Assembly (NCBI RefSeq): GCF_045291395.1
Contig: NZ_CP152342.1
Coordinates: 496,001 to 560,000 of the forward strand
Length of the DNA stretch: 64,000 nucleotides
Direction of reading: 5' to 3'
From: MR-S7 sp000400995
GTDB taxonomy: Bacteria; Pseudomonadota; Gammaproteobacteria; Burkholderiales; Burkholderiaceae_C
Shown here: positions 17,337 to 25,364 of the stretch, piece after piece
Layout of the letters: the number at the start of each line of letters is the position of its first letter
Position numbering within the stretch: the first letter of the stretch is position 1
Notes under the pieces: model-generated
The model's input: only the letters and a program-made list of their open reading frames with translations
What the model was told of the DNA's origin: nothing
Databases searched by the model: none
Program-made: the position numbers and the translations under genes

Positions 17337-18323
17337 ATGACCCTCGCCGTACAGATCCGCCAGCACGGTGGCCCCGAGGAACTCCAGATCGTCGACGTGC
17401 AGGTGGGCGAGCCCGGCCCGGGCGAGATCCGCATCCGCCACCACGCAGTGGGGCTGAACTTCATCGACGTGTACCACCGCACGGGCCTCTATCCCCTGAA
17501 CATGCCCGCCGGCATCGGCATGGAAGCCGCCGGCGTGGTCGAGGCCGTTGGCGAGGGCGTCACGCACCTGAAGGCGGGCGACCGCGCGGCCTATGCCAGC
17601 CAGCCGCCGGGCAGCTACTGCGAGGTGCGCGTCATGCCTGCCAAGTGCGTGTGCAAGCTGCCCGACGCCATCGACTTCGAGACCGGCGCGGCGATGATGC
17701 TCAAGGGCCTCACGGCGCAGTACCTGCTCAAGAAAACGCTGCCCGTGCAGGGCCTGCAGCCCGGCGACCACGTGCTGTTCCACGCGGCCGCGGGCGGCGT
17801 GGGCCTTATCGCCTGCCAGTGGGCCAAGGCGCTGGGGCTGCAGCTGATCGCCACGGCGGGCAGCGACGCCAAGTGCCAGCTCGCGCTGGCCAACGGCGCG
17901 GCCCACGCCGTCAACTACAACACCGAGGACTTCGCCGCCCGCGTCAAGGAGATCACCGGCGGCAAGGGCGTGAAGGTGGTCTACGACAGCGTGGGCAAGG
18001 ACACCTGGGACAAGTCCCTCGACTGCCTGCGTCCCTTCGGCCTGATGGCCAGCTTCGGCAACGCCTCCGGCCCCGTGCCGCCGTTCGCGCCGGGCATGCT
18101 GGGCGCCAAGGGCTCGCTCTACGTCACGCGCCAGACGCTGTTCAGCCACATCACCACGCGCGAATCCACGCAGGCCATGGCCGACGACCTGTTCGCCGTG
18201 GTGGCCAGCGGGCAGGTGAAGATCCACATCGCACAGCGCTACAGCCTGCGCGACGTGCAGCAGGCGCACCGCGACCTGGAAGCGCGCAAGACCACCGGCT
18301 CGACCATCCTGACCCTGCCATGA
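17337..18323 (+). CDS. qor: Quinone oxidoreductase, MDR family (NADPH:quinone reductase type)
   Basis: A 328-residue zinc-free medium-chain reductase related to QorA. It has the N-terminal IRIRHHAVGLNFIDVYHRTGLYP motif typical of quinone reductases, the MLKGLTAQYLL motif and a nucleotide-binding FHAAAGGVGLIACQWAKALG (AxxGGVG) segment. No zinc ligands are present. AAGGAGACC precedes the ATG at 17337. Its stop overlaps the start of the Nudix gene as ATGA, so both are likely coexpressed, consistent with a small redox/nucleotide-housekeeping operon. The substrate (quinone versus enone) is not determinable. Confidence 0.9.
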   Translation: MTLAVQIRQHGGPEELQIVDVQVGEPGPGEIRIRHHAVGLNFIDVYHRTGLYPLNMPAGIGMEAAGVVEAVGEGVTHLKAGDRAAYASQPPGSYCEVRVMPAKCVCKLPDAIDFETGAAMMLKGLTAQYLLKKTLPVQGLQPGDHVLFHAAAGGVGLIACQWAKALGLQLIATAGSDAKCQLALANGAAHAVNYNTEDFAARVKEITGGKGVKVVYDSVGKDTWDKSLDCLRPFGLMASFGNASGPVPPFAPGMLGAKGSLYVTRQTLFSHITTRESTQAMADDLFAVVASGQVKIHIAQRYSLRDVQQAHRDLEARKTTGSTILTLP

Positions 18324-19141
18324 CCGCTGCCGCGGGCGTGCCCGCCTGGGTGGCGCCGGCGCGCGCCTGCGCGGGTTGCGGCCCGTCGCGGGTGCGCCTG
18401 CCGCTGTGGGTGGAGCGCGCACGGGTGGGCTCCGTGGATGCGGAGGTTTTTGGTCAAATAGGCCTCCAGCGCTTGTTGGACAAGCGCTGGCAGCTATCAA
18501 TGGAGGAGCGTGAGGGTGCGTCTGCCTGGGTGCTGCGCGGTGGCGGCGCCACGGCCGCCCTGGGCGCGCTGGCCCAGGCACTGCGTGGCGCGGGCCGCTG
18601 CGGCCCCTGGCGCGACGAGCAGCTCGCCGTGTGCGATGGCCAGGGCCGGCGCATCGCCACCGTGGAGCGCGGCGCCGTGCGCGTGCTGGGCATCGCCACC
18701 CGGGCCGTGCACCTGGTGGGCTGCACGCCCGACGGCGCGCGCCTGTGGGTGCAGCAGCGCTCCCTGTCCAAGCCCAGCAACCCCGGTATGTGGGACACGC
18801 TGATGGGTGGCATGGTGAGCAGCGCCGACACCCTGGAGCAGGCCCTGGCGCGCGAGACGTGGGAAGAGGCCGGCCTGCGCGTGGATGCCCTGCAGGGCCT
18901 GGCCCACGGAGGCCATGTGGATTTCGCCCAGCCCAGCGGCGAGGCCGGCGGCATCGGCTACATGGCCGAGCGCATCGACTGGTTCCGCGCCACAGTGCCG
19001 CAAGGCCTGGCGCCCGCCAACCAGGACGGCGAGGTCGAGCGCTTCGAATGCCTGCCCCATGCCGAGGTGCACGCGCGCCTGGCGCAGGGCGCGTTCACAC
19101 CCGAGGCGGCGCTGGTGCTGGCCGCGTTCTACGGCTGGTAG
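18320..19141 (+). CDS. Nudix hydrolase with N-terminal DUF4743-like domain, carrying an embedded repeat
   Basis: A 273-residue protein. The Nudix box reads GGMVSSADTLEQALARETWEEAG: the catalytic R-E-x-x-E-E core is intact, while the first Glu after the glycine is Asp. The upstream part (IATVERGAVRVLGIATRAVHLVGC) resembles the DUF4743/Tnr3-type domain that precedes some Nudix domains. The start overlaps the qor stop as ATGA. Residues GQIGLQRLLDKRWQLS (from 18447-18500) are encoded by a complete copy of the dispersed short palindromic repeat in frame. Its stop overlaps the convergent GntR gene by 13 bases. The substrate is unknown. Confidence 0.87.
   Translation: MTAAAGVPAWVAPARACAGCGPSRVRLPLWVERARVGSVDAEVFGQIGLQRLLDKRWQLSMEEREGASAWVLRGGGATAALGALAQALRGAGRCGPWRDEQLAVCDGQGRRIATVERGAVRVLGIATRAVHLVGCTPDGARLWVQQRSLSKPSNPGMWDTLMGGMVSSADTLEQALARETWEEAGLRVDALQGLAHGGHVDFAQPSGEAGGIGYMAERIDWFRATVPQGLAPANQDGEVERFECLPHAEVHARLAQGAFTPEAALVLAAFYGW
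18447..18500 (-). repeat. Short palindromic repeat, copy 4, inside the Nudix gene
   Basis: TCAAATAGGCCTCCAGCGC, TTG, TTGGA, CAAGCGCTGGCAGCTATC: a near-consensus inverted copy fully inside an intact reading frame. It adds about 18 residues with no stop or frameshift. Confidence 0.88.
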
Positions 19142-19872
19142 GCGGCCTCGTTCTGCCAGAAGCCCGCGTCCGCCTGCCGGATGCGGACGATCGCGTTGCT
19201 CATGTGCCCTGCAGCGGCCTGGCGCGCGGCGGCTGCATCGCCGGCCTCGATGGCGGCCACGATGCGCGCATGCTCGGCCGTCACGGCCTCGGCGAAGTCG
19301 GCGCGCCGGGCCTCGTTGGCGCGTGTCACGCGCGTGCCGCCACGCAGGAACTGCGCCAGGTAGTCCAGCGTGCTGAGAAGAAATGCGTTGTGCGCCGCCT
19401 GGGCGATGGTGCGGTGGAAGGCCACGTCCTCCTGCACGCCGTCGCCGCCCTGGCGCACGGCTTCGGCCAGCGCGGCCACGGCCGCGTGGATGCGCCCCAG
19501 GTCGTCCGCGCTGCGGCGCTGCGCGGCCAGCTCGGCCACCTCGGCCTCCAGCGCGCGGCGCACCTCGGCGATCTGGATCACCGCGTCCTGCTGCGTCTGG
19601 CGCAGGCTGTCCAGGTCCAGCGGCTCGATGCCCGCGGCCTTCACGTAGACGCCGCTGCCCTGGCGCGGCTCGACCAGGTTGCGCGAGTGCAGGCGCGAGA
19701 CGGCCTCGCGCACCACGGTGCGGCTCACCCCCAGCTGGCGCACCAGCTCGGCCTCGGTGGGCAGTTTCTCGCCGGGATGCAGATGGCCGGCGCGGATCTG
19801 CTCCTCCAACTGCTGAGCGACGCGGTCGGCCAGTTTGAGGGCGGGGGCGATGGCGCTGAAGGCGGCGGTCAT
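19129..19872 (-). CDS. FadR/GntR-family transcriptional regulator with FCD domain
   Basis: A 247-residue regulator. The N-terminal winged helix reads HPGEKLPTEAELVRQLGVSRTVVREAVSRL, followed by RQGSGVYV. The C-terminal all-helical FCD domain contains RRALEAEVAELAA and DVAFHRTIAQAAHNAFLL, with the histidine/aspartate residues that bind metal-coordinated carboxylates in this family. It lies 5 bases downstream of the MetX-like hydrolase gene and probably shares its operon, and may control both that operon and the divergent Bug gene through the 43-bp intergenic region with TGAT-ATCA arms (20903-20947). The ligand is unknown. Confidence 0.9.
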   Translation of the reverse strand: MTAAFSAIAPALKLADRVAQQLEEQIRAGHLHPGEKLPTEAELVRQLGVSRTVVREAVSRLHSRNLVEPRQGSGVYVKAAGIEPLDLDSLRQTQQDAVIQIAEVRRALEAEVAELAAQRRSADDLGRIHAAVAALAEAVRQGGDGVQEDVAFHRTIAQAAHNAFLLSTLDYLAQFLRGGTRVTRANEARRADFAEAVTAEHARIVAAIEAGDAAAARQAAAGHMSNAIVRIRQADAGFWQNEAAYQP

Positions 19873-19877
19873 GGCGG

Positions 19878-20903
19878 TTACGGTGTCTCCTCGAGCAGTT
19901 GGGTGAGTGCCTGCTTCCACCAGCGCGCCTGCCCCGTGGTGGCATGCCCTGCCGTGGCGGTGCTGGCGGGGATGCGCAGGATGCGGCCGCGCGGTACGCG
20001 GGCGATGGCTGCCTCCAGCAGGCCCAGCGTGCGCGGGTAGCGTTCGTCGTCGTCCGACAGGATGGCGAGCACGGCGGCGCGGATGGATTCTAGGTTCTGC
20101 GAGGCATCGTAGCCGCCCGAGGCTTCCCATTGGTAGAGCATGTCGTTGGCGTCGGCCGTGGGCGGGGCGGCCAGGCGCGCGTCCACCAGCGCGTCGGCCA
20201 GCGCGCGCGTGGGCGCCTGGTGCTGCAGCGCCAAGTCGCCGCCGTTGGTGGCCAGGGCGAAGAAGGTGGCGGCCAAGTGCAGGCTGGGCGGCTGCCGGGC
20301 ATAGTCGCCGCCCTGCCATGCCGGGTCCTGGCGGATCGATTCGCACAGCATGCGGCGCAGCATCCAGTTGCGGCCCGCCATGGGCGTGGGCAGGGAGGCC
20401 ATGGGTACGGCGATGTCCACCATGTCCGGGTGCTGCTGCGCCCACATCCAGGTGTGCATGCCGCCCATGGAGTTGCCGATGACCAGCCGCAGGCGGGCGA
20501 GGCCCAGGTGCTCGGCCACCAGCAGGTGCTGCGCGCGCACCATGTCGCCGTAGCCGTAGTTCGGAAAGCGCGCGCGCAGCCCGTCCGAGGGCTTGCTGGA
20601 GCGGCCGGTGCCGATGGCGTCGGGCACGATGATGAAGTGGCGGCGCGCGTCCAGCGGCTGGCCGGGGCCGAACAGCTCGCCACCGAACTGCGGGCCCAGC
20701 AGCGCTGTGCCCGACTGCAGCGTGCCGTGCAGCGCCAGCACCGGCAGGCCTGCCGGGTCGCCCAGCGTGGCGTAGTGCAGGCGCAGCGCGGGCAGGGCCT
20801 GTCCGTCCTGAAAGCGGAAGTCCGGCAAGGTCCAGTCGTGCTGGCGCGGCTGGTAGACGTCTGTCCGGGAAACCCCTGAATGGGAAACGCGCGGTAAATT
20901 CAT
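19878..20903 (-). CDS. MetX-like alpha/beta hydrolase
   Basis: A 341-residue alpha/beta-fold protein of the homoserine acetyltransferase/MetX-like group. The nucleophile elbow is IGNSMGGMHTW. The oxyanion region ALHGTLQSG and the FIIVPDAIGTGRSSKPSDGL stretch match MetX relatives. The catalytic His/Asp in the C-terminal part were not assigned with certainty. It is first gene of an operon with the GntR regulator 5 bases downstream, divergent from a Bug binding protein; that context suggests carboxylic-ester or carboxylate catabolism rather than methionine synthesis. Confidence 0.82.
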   Translation of the reverse strand: MNLPRVSHSGVSRTDVYQPRQHDWTLPDFRFQDGQALPALRLHYATLGDPAGLPVLALHGTLQSGTALLGPQFGGELFGPGQPLDARRHFIIVPDAIGTGRSSKPSDGLRARFPNYGYGDMVRAQHLLVAEHLGLARLRLVIGNSMGGMHTWMWAQQHPDMVDIAVPMASLPTPMAGRNWMLRRMLCESIRQDPAWQGGDYARQPPSLHLAATFFALATNGGDLALQHQAPTRALADALVDARLAAPPTADANDMLYQWEASGGYDASQNLESIRAAVLAILSDDDERYPRTLGLLEAAIARVPRGRILRIPASTATAGHATTGQARWWKQALTQLLEETP

Positions 20904-20946
20904 ATGATGACACTATCAGATTATTTATCGACGACAAGAGGTGTTT

Positions 20947-21912
20947 ATGCGCAGACGTGAATTAGTGGGTACCGGCTTGTTCGCCTGCATGGCAGGCAGC
21001 ACATGGGCGCAGGCCTGGCCGTCGCGGCCCATCCGGCTGGTGGTGCCGTTTCCCGCCGGCGGGCTCATCGACCGCATGGCGCGCCTGATCGGCCCCCGGC
21101 TGGCCACGAGCCTCGGCCAGCCCGTGGTGGTGGACAACAAGCCGGGCGTGGGCGGCCACCTCGGCGCAGCGGATGTGGCGCGCGCTGCGCCCGACGGCTA
21201 CACGCTGCTGATGGCCTCGCCCCCGCTGACCATCGGGCCGGCGATCTACAAGTCGCTGCCTTACCAGCCGGCACAGCTGGAGCCCGTGGCGCTGCTCGGC
21301 CGCGTGCAGAACGTGCTGCTCGTCAATGCCAAGAGCCCGGTGCGCAGCGTGGCGCAGCTCACCGAGCGTGCCCGCGCGCAGCCGGGGCAGTTGAACTACG
21401 GCTCCAACGGCAACGGCACGTCGCTGCACCTGTGCATGGAGCTGTACAAGAGCCTCACCGGCACGCAGATCACCCACGTCCCCTACCGCGGCGCGGCCGG
21501 GGCCATGACGGCCCTGCTGGCGGGCGAGATCGACGTGATGTTCGACAACCTGCCGGCGGCGGTGCCGCACATCAAGGCCGGCACCATCCGCGCCTTGGCC
21601 GTCACCGCGCGCGAGCGCAGCGGCACGCTGCCCGACGTGCCCACCATGGTCGAGGCCGGCGTGCCCGGCTTCGATGTGACCGCCTGGTTCGGCGTGGCCG
21701 CGCCCGCGAAGCTGCCCGCGGCGGTGGCTGAGCGGCTGCGCGAGGCGCTCGCCGCGCTGGTCACCGCGCCCGACGTGGCGGCGGCCATGCAGGCCCAGGG
21801 TGCGGAGCCGCACCTGCTTCAGCAGGAGGCGCTGCGGCAGTTCTGGGCGGAAGACGCGGCGCGCTGGGCCAAGGTGGCCAGCGCGGCGAACATCGTGCTC
21901 GACGGCAACTAG
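20947..21912 (+). CDS. Bug/TctC-family tripartite transporter substrate-binding protein
   Basis: A 321-residue periplasmic protein of the Bordetella uptake gene family. Signal region MRRRELVGTGLFACMAGSTWAQ, then RPIRLVVPFPAGGLIDRMARL, VVDNKPGVGGHLGA, APDGYTLLM and HVPYRGAAGAMTALLAGEIDVMFDNLP, all Bug landmarks. ATG 20947 follows AGAGGTG; the alternative GTG at 20941 is less likely. It is divergent from the MetX-like/GntR operon, and no TctAB genes adjoin it; TctAB is at 8.5-10.5 kb. The ligand is probably a carboxylate or amide. Confidence 0.92.
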   Translation: MRRRELVGTGLFACMAGSTWAQAWPSRPIRLVVPFPAGGLIDRMARLIGPRLATSLGQPVVVDNKPGVGGHLGAADVARAAPDGYTLLMASPPLTIGPAIYKSLPYQPAQLEPVALLGRVQNVLLVNAKSPVRSVAQLTERARAQPGQLNYGSNGNGTSLHLCMELYKSLTGTQITHVPYRGAAGAMTALLAGEIDVMFDNLPAAVPHIKAGTIRALAVTARERSGTLPDVPTMVEAGVPGFDVTAWFGVAAPAKLPAAVAERLREALAALVTAPDVAAAMQAQGAEPHLLQQEALRQFWAEDAARWAKVASAANIVLDGN

Positions 21913-21930
21913 GGGAGGTCGTTTTCTATT

Positions 21931-21990
21931 GCTCCTGAAATAATAGCTGCTTGCGCTTGTTGGACGGGCGCTGGCGGCTTATTTCGTTAG
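21931..21990 (+). repeat. Short palindromic repeat, copy 5
   Basis: GCTCCTGAAATAATAGCTGC, TTGCGCTTG, TTGGA, CGGGCGCTGGCGGCTTATTT. It sits between the Bug gene and the SBF-type transporter, ending close to that gene's 5' end. Confidence 0.88.
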
Positions 21991-22021
21991 AATCCCTCCC
22001 TTTCCCTCCGCACGACTGCCC

Positions 22022-22987
22022 ATGGCCCGCTCCCGCCTGCTTCCCGACAATTTCACCCTCGCGCTCGTCGCCACCGTGGTGCTGGCCAGCGTGGCGCCGG
22101 CCTCGGGCATGGCCGCGGCCTTCCTGGAGAAGGCCACCGTGGGCGTGGTGGCCCTGCTGTTCTTCATGCACGGCGCCAAGCTCTCGCGCGAGGCGGTGCT
22201 GGCCGGCCTGGGCCACTGGCGGCTGCACCTGCTGGTGGTGGCCAGCACCTTCGTGCTGTTCCCGGTGCTGGGCCTGGCGCTGCGCCCCGTGCTGCAGCCG
22301 CTGGTGACGCCCGAGCTGTACACCGGCGTGCTGTTCCTGTGCGTGCTGCCGGCCACGGTGCAGTCGGCCATCGCCTTCACCGCGGTGGCGCGGGGCAACA
22401 TGGCGGCGGCCATCTGCAGCGCCTCGGCCTCCACACTGATGGGCATCGTCCTCACGCCGGTGCTGGTGGGCCTGGTGCTGCCGCAGGCCGGCAGCGCCCA
22501 GCAGGACGTGCTGGGCAGCATCGGGCGCATCATGCTGCAGCTGCTGCTGCCCTTCGTGGCCGGGCACCTGCTGCGCCCGTGGATCGGCCCGTTCATCGCG
22601 CGCAACGCGAAGGTGTTGAAGTTCGTGGACCAGGGCTCGGTGCTGCTCGTGGTCTATACCGCGTTCAGCGCGGCCGTGGTCGGCGGCCTGTGGCGCATGC
22701 TGCCGCTGCCGGCCCTGGCCGGGCTGGTGGCCGTGTGCGCGGTGCTGCTGGCGGCGGTGCTGGGCTTCACCACCTGGGTGTCGCGGCGCCTGGGCTTTTC
22801 CAAGGAGGACGAGATCACCATCGTCTTCTGCGGCTCCAAAAAGAGCCTGCTGAGCGGCGTGCCCATGGCCAAGGTGCTGTTCGCCTCGCAGGCGGCCGGC
22901 ATGATCGTGCTGCCGCTGATGATCTTCCACCAGATGCAGCTCATGGTCTGCGCCGTGCTGGCGCAGCGCTACGCGAGACGGAGTTGA
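22022..22987 (+). CDS. SBF-like (bile acid:sodium symporter superfamily) transporter, YfeH type
   Basis: A 321-residue, ten-helix membrane protein. Family landmarks are LLPDNFTLALVATVVLASVAPASG, FFMHGAKLSREAVLAGLGHWRLHL, LPATVQSAIAFTAVARGNMAAAICSASAS and IVFCGSKKSLLSGVPMAKVLF (the second conserved SBF-like motif). It most resembles the SBF-like DUF4137/YfeH subgroup. The start at 22022 follows the dispersed repeat. It converges with the Na/Pi cotransporter gene across 135 bases that carry a family-2 repeat. The substrate is unknown. Confidence 0.86.
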   Translation: MARSRLLPDNFTLALVATVVLASVAPASGMAAAFLEKATVGVVALLFFMHGAKLSREAVLAGLGHWRLHLLVVASTFVLFPVLGLALRPVLQPLVTPELYTGVLFLCVLPATVQSAIAFTAVARGNMAAAICSASASTLMGIVLTPVLVGLVLPQAGSAQQDVLGSIGRIMLQLLLPFVAGHLLRPWIGPFIARNAKVLKFVDQGSVLLVVYTAFSAAVVGGLWRMLPLPALAGLVAVCAVLLAAVLGFTTWVSRRLGFSKEDEITIVFCGSKKSLLSGVPMAKVLFASQAAGMIVLPLMIFHQMQLMVCAVLAQRYARRS

Positions 22988-22999
22988 TTGGCGGCGTAT

Positions 23000-23120
23000 T
23001 GTGAAGCTGGGGCACTCCGGCGGGGGGCGCCGTGCAAGGGCCGCCCCGCCGCACGGGCGTCGTCCCCCTTCCCACGCGCAGCGTGAGAAGGGGAAGTGGC
23101 GCAGCCACTCAGGGGGTTGT
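23000..23120 (-). repeat. GC-rich dispersed intergenic repeat, family 2, copy 2
   Basis: Inverted relative of 2737-2876. Read on the minus strand it begins CCCCCTGAG and ends with GCGGCGGGGCGGCCCTTGC followed by CGGC. It lies between the convergent SBF-type and nptA-like genes. Confidence 0.7.
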
Positions 23121-23122
23121 GC

Positions 23123-24796
23123 TCAGGGATGGTCGCCCAGCGGCTCGGGAGGTGCCGGGCGCTGCGTCTTGAGGCGGCTGGGCGCCAGCACGCCGGCCGT
23201 CTCCAGGATGGGGTAGGCGATGGAGCTGATGTGCGAGTTGATGCGCTTCAAGTCGCTGATCAGGTCGATGTGCAGCGAGCTGGTTTCCATGCTCTGCACC
23301 GTCTTGTCCGACAGGCGCGCCAGGTGCGTGGCGGCGTAGGCGCGCTCCAGCTCGCGGAAGCGCACCTTCTCCTCCAGCAGACGCTGCGCGTCGCGCACGC
23401 TGCCGTTGAGGAACACGCTCATGCCCAGCCGCAGATTGCCCACCAGGCGCTCGTGCAGCTCGGTGATCTCGGCCATGCCGGCCTCGGAGAATTCGCGGCC
23501 CTTGCGGATCTTCTTTTCCTCGATGTCCTGCAGCACGCGCTCGATGATGTCGCCCACCTGCTCCATGTTGATGGTGAAGCTGATGATGTCGGCCCAGCGG
23601 CGGCTTTCCTCCTCGCCCAGCGCCTCGCGCGAGATCTTGGTGAGGTAGTACTTGATGGAGGAGTACAGCTCGTCCACTTCGTCGTCCATCTTGCGCAGGC
23701 GCTCGGCGAGCTGCTGGTCGTTCTTGCGGATCACGTCGAGCATGCCGGTCAGCATGGTCTCCACCACGTCGGCCTGGTAGAGCGCCTCGCGCGCCGCGCA
23801 CGAGATGGCCAGCGACGGGGTGGACAGGGCCGATGGGTCCAGATGGTGTGGCCGGCGTCCCTGCGCTCCTTCGGGCCGCGGCAGCAGGCGCGCAACGCCG
23901 TGCGCCACCCATTGCGTGAAGCCGATGAAGCCCACGCTGATGACCACGTTGTAGACCAGGTGGAACAGCACCACGCCGTGCGCGGTGCTGGGGATGCGCG
24001 GCTGCACGTAGGTCAGCCACAGCCCGATGAACGGCGCCACGCAGGCGATGCCCATCACCTTGAAGGCCAGGTTGCCCACCGTCACCTGGCGCACTTCCAC
24101 GGCCGACTTGGCGGTGGTGAACACCGCCACCAGGCCGCTGCCCAGGTTGGCGCCGAGCACCAGGCCCAGGGCCACGTCCAGCGGCACCACGCTGGAGGCC
24201 GCCATGGCGGCGATCAGCAGCACGATGGCCAGGCTGGAATAGGCGAGCACGGCGAGCACCGCGCCCAGGAAGATCTCCATCACGATGTCGCTGCTCACCG
24301 AGCCCAGCATGGCCTTGATGACGGGCGAGGAGAGCATGGGGCCGCTGGCCTGCACCACCATCTCCAGCGCCAGCAGCATCAGCCCCAGGCCGATGAGCAC
24401 GCGCCCCACGCGCCCGGCCGTGGTGTCCTGGCGCGCGATGAACAGCACCACGCCCACGAAGATGAACAGCGGCGACAGCCACGACAGGTCGAACGAGAAC
24501 AGCACCGCCATCAGCGCCGTGCCCACGTCGGCCCCGCGCATCACCGCCAGCGCGGCGGGCAGCGTGATGAGCCCCTGGCCCACGAACGACGAGGTCATGA
24601 GCGAGGTGGCCGTGCTCGACTGCACCAGCGCCGTCACCCCCATGCCCGAAAGCGCTGCGGTGAAGCGGTTGCCCATGCTGCGCGCGAGCATGGTGCGCAG
24701 GTTGGCGCCGAACACGCGCAGCACGCCGGTGCGCACCAGGTGGGTTCCCCACACCAGGAGGGCGATGGCGGCCAGCAGGTTGAGCAGATGCTTCAT
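23123..24796 (-). CDS. Na/Pi cotransporter family protein with C-terminal PhoU-like domain
   Basis: A 557-residue protein. The first 300 residues hold two repeated Na/Pi-cotransporter motifs (VQSSTATSLMTSSFVGQGLITLPAALAVMRGADVGTAL and ALGLVLGANLGSGLVAV) with about eight helices; the QSSSA-type motif is the family hallmark. The last 200 residues are a PhoU-like helical domain (MDDEVDELYSSIKYYLTKIS). It imports phosphate with sodium or regulates phosphate homeostasis. Upstream of the ATG at 24796 is a perfect 7-bp GC hairpin (24815-24832). Gene neighbours on both sides converge on or follow it without obvious functional link. Confidence 0.9.
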   Translation of the reverse strand: MKHLLNLLAAIALLVWGTHLVRTGVLRVFGANLRTMLARSMGNRFTAALSGMGVTALVQSSTATSLMTSSFVGQGLITLPAALAVMRGADVGTALMAVLFSFDLSWLSPLFIFVGVVLFIARQDTTAGRVGRVLIGLGLMLLALEMVVQASGPMLSSPVIKAMLGSVSSDIVMEIFLGAVLAVLAYSSLAIVLLIAAMAASSVVPLDVALGLVLGANLGSGLVAVFTTAKSAVEVRQVTVGNLAFKVMGIACVAPFIGLWLTYVQPRIPSTAHGVVLFHLVYNVVISVGFIGFTQWVAHGVARLLPRPEGAQGRRPHHLDPSALSTPSLAISCAAREALYQADVVETMLTGMLDVIRKNDQQLAERLRKMDDEVDELYSSIKYYLTKISREALGEEESRRWADIISFTINMEQVGDIIERVLQDIEEKKIRKGREFSEAGMAEITELHERLVGNLRLGMSVFLNGSVRDAQRLLEEKVRFRELERAYAATHLARLSDKTVQSMETSSLHIDLISDLKRINSHISSIAYPILETAGVLAPSRLKTQRPAPPEPLGDHP

Positions 24797-24814
24797 GGAC
24801 GGCGTTCAGAGGAG

Positions 24815-24832
24815 GCGCCGCTCCGGCGGCGC
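24815..24832 (-). promoter_or_regulatory. Leader hairpin upstream of the Na/Pi cotransporter gene
   Basis: GCGCCGC-tccg-GCGGCGC, a perfect 7-bp stem 19 bases before the start codon at 24796, in the 76-bp gap downstream of lspA. It may be a terminator without a T-tract or a leader element. Only the symmetry is certain. Confidence 0.4.
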
Positions 24833-24872
24833 AGAACATTGCAGCATACCCCTGAATCGCCCCTGCGGGCGG

Positions 24873-25364
24873 CTAGCTTGCCCTGCGCACCCGCAGCAGC
24901 TCGTCGATGATGAGGCAGGCCGCGCCCACGGTGATGGCGCTGTCGGCCACGTTGAAGGCGGGGAAGTGCCAGCCGCGCAGGTGGAAGTCCAGGAAGTCCA
25001 CCACATAGCCGTGCTGCAGCCGGTCCACCACGTTGCCGATGGCGCCGCCGAGGATGCTCGACAGCGAGAAGCAAAAGAGCTTCTGCCCCGGGTGCGCGCG
25101 CAGCTGCCAGAGGATGAACGCAGCCGCTGCCAGGCCGATGGCCGTGAACAGCCAGCGCTGCCAGCCACCCGCGTCGGCCAGGAACGAGAACGCCGCGCCC
25201 GTGTTGTGGGCGCGCACGATATTGAAGAAGCTGGTGACGTAGGTGGCGTCGCCCAAGCGGTAGTAGCCCAGGATCAGCGTCTTGGTGAACTGGTCCGCGA
25301 TGAACAGCAGCACCGCCCAGCCGAGCCAGGGCCAGATGCTGCCCGCCTTGCCCGCGCGCGCCAT
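24873..25364 (-). CDS. lspA: Prolipoprotein signal peptidase LspA
   Basis: A 163-residue inner-membrane aspartyl protease that cuts signal peptides from diacylglyceryl-prolipoproteins. Four hydrophobic segments are visible. The catalytic aspartates lie in NVVDRL (D114) and FNVADSAI (D141), with the conserved RAHNTGAAFSFLA box. The ATG overlaps the ileS stop as ATGA, so ileS and lspA are coupled, the arrangement known from many proteobacteria. The gene ends 76 bases before the Na/Pi cotransporter start. Its products are the lipoproteins that LolCDE and LolA in this window sort. Confidence 0.97.
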   Translation of the reverse strand: MARAGKAGSIWPWLGWAVLLFIADQFTKTLILGYYRLGDATYVTSFFNIVRAHNTGAAFSFLADAGGWQRWLFTAIGLAAAAFILWQLRAHPGQKLFCFSLSSILGGAIGNVVDRLQHGYVVDFLDFHLRGWHFPAFNVADSAITVGAACLIIDELLRVRRAS

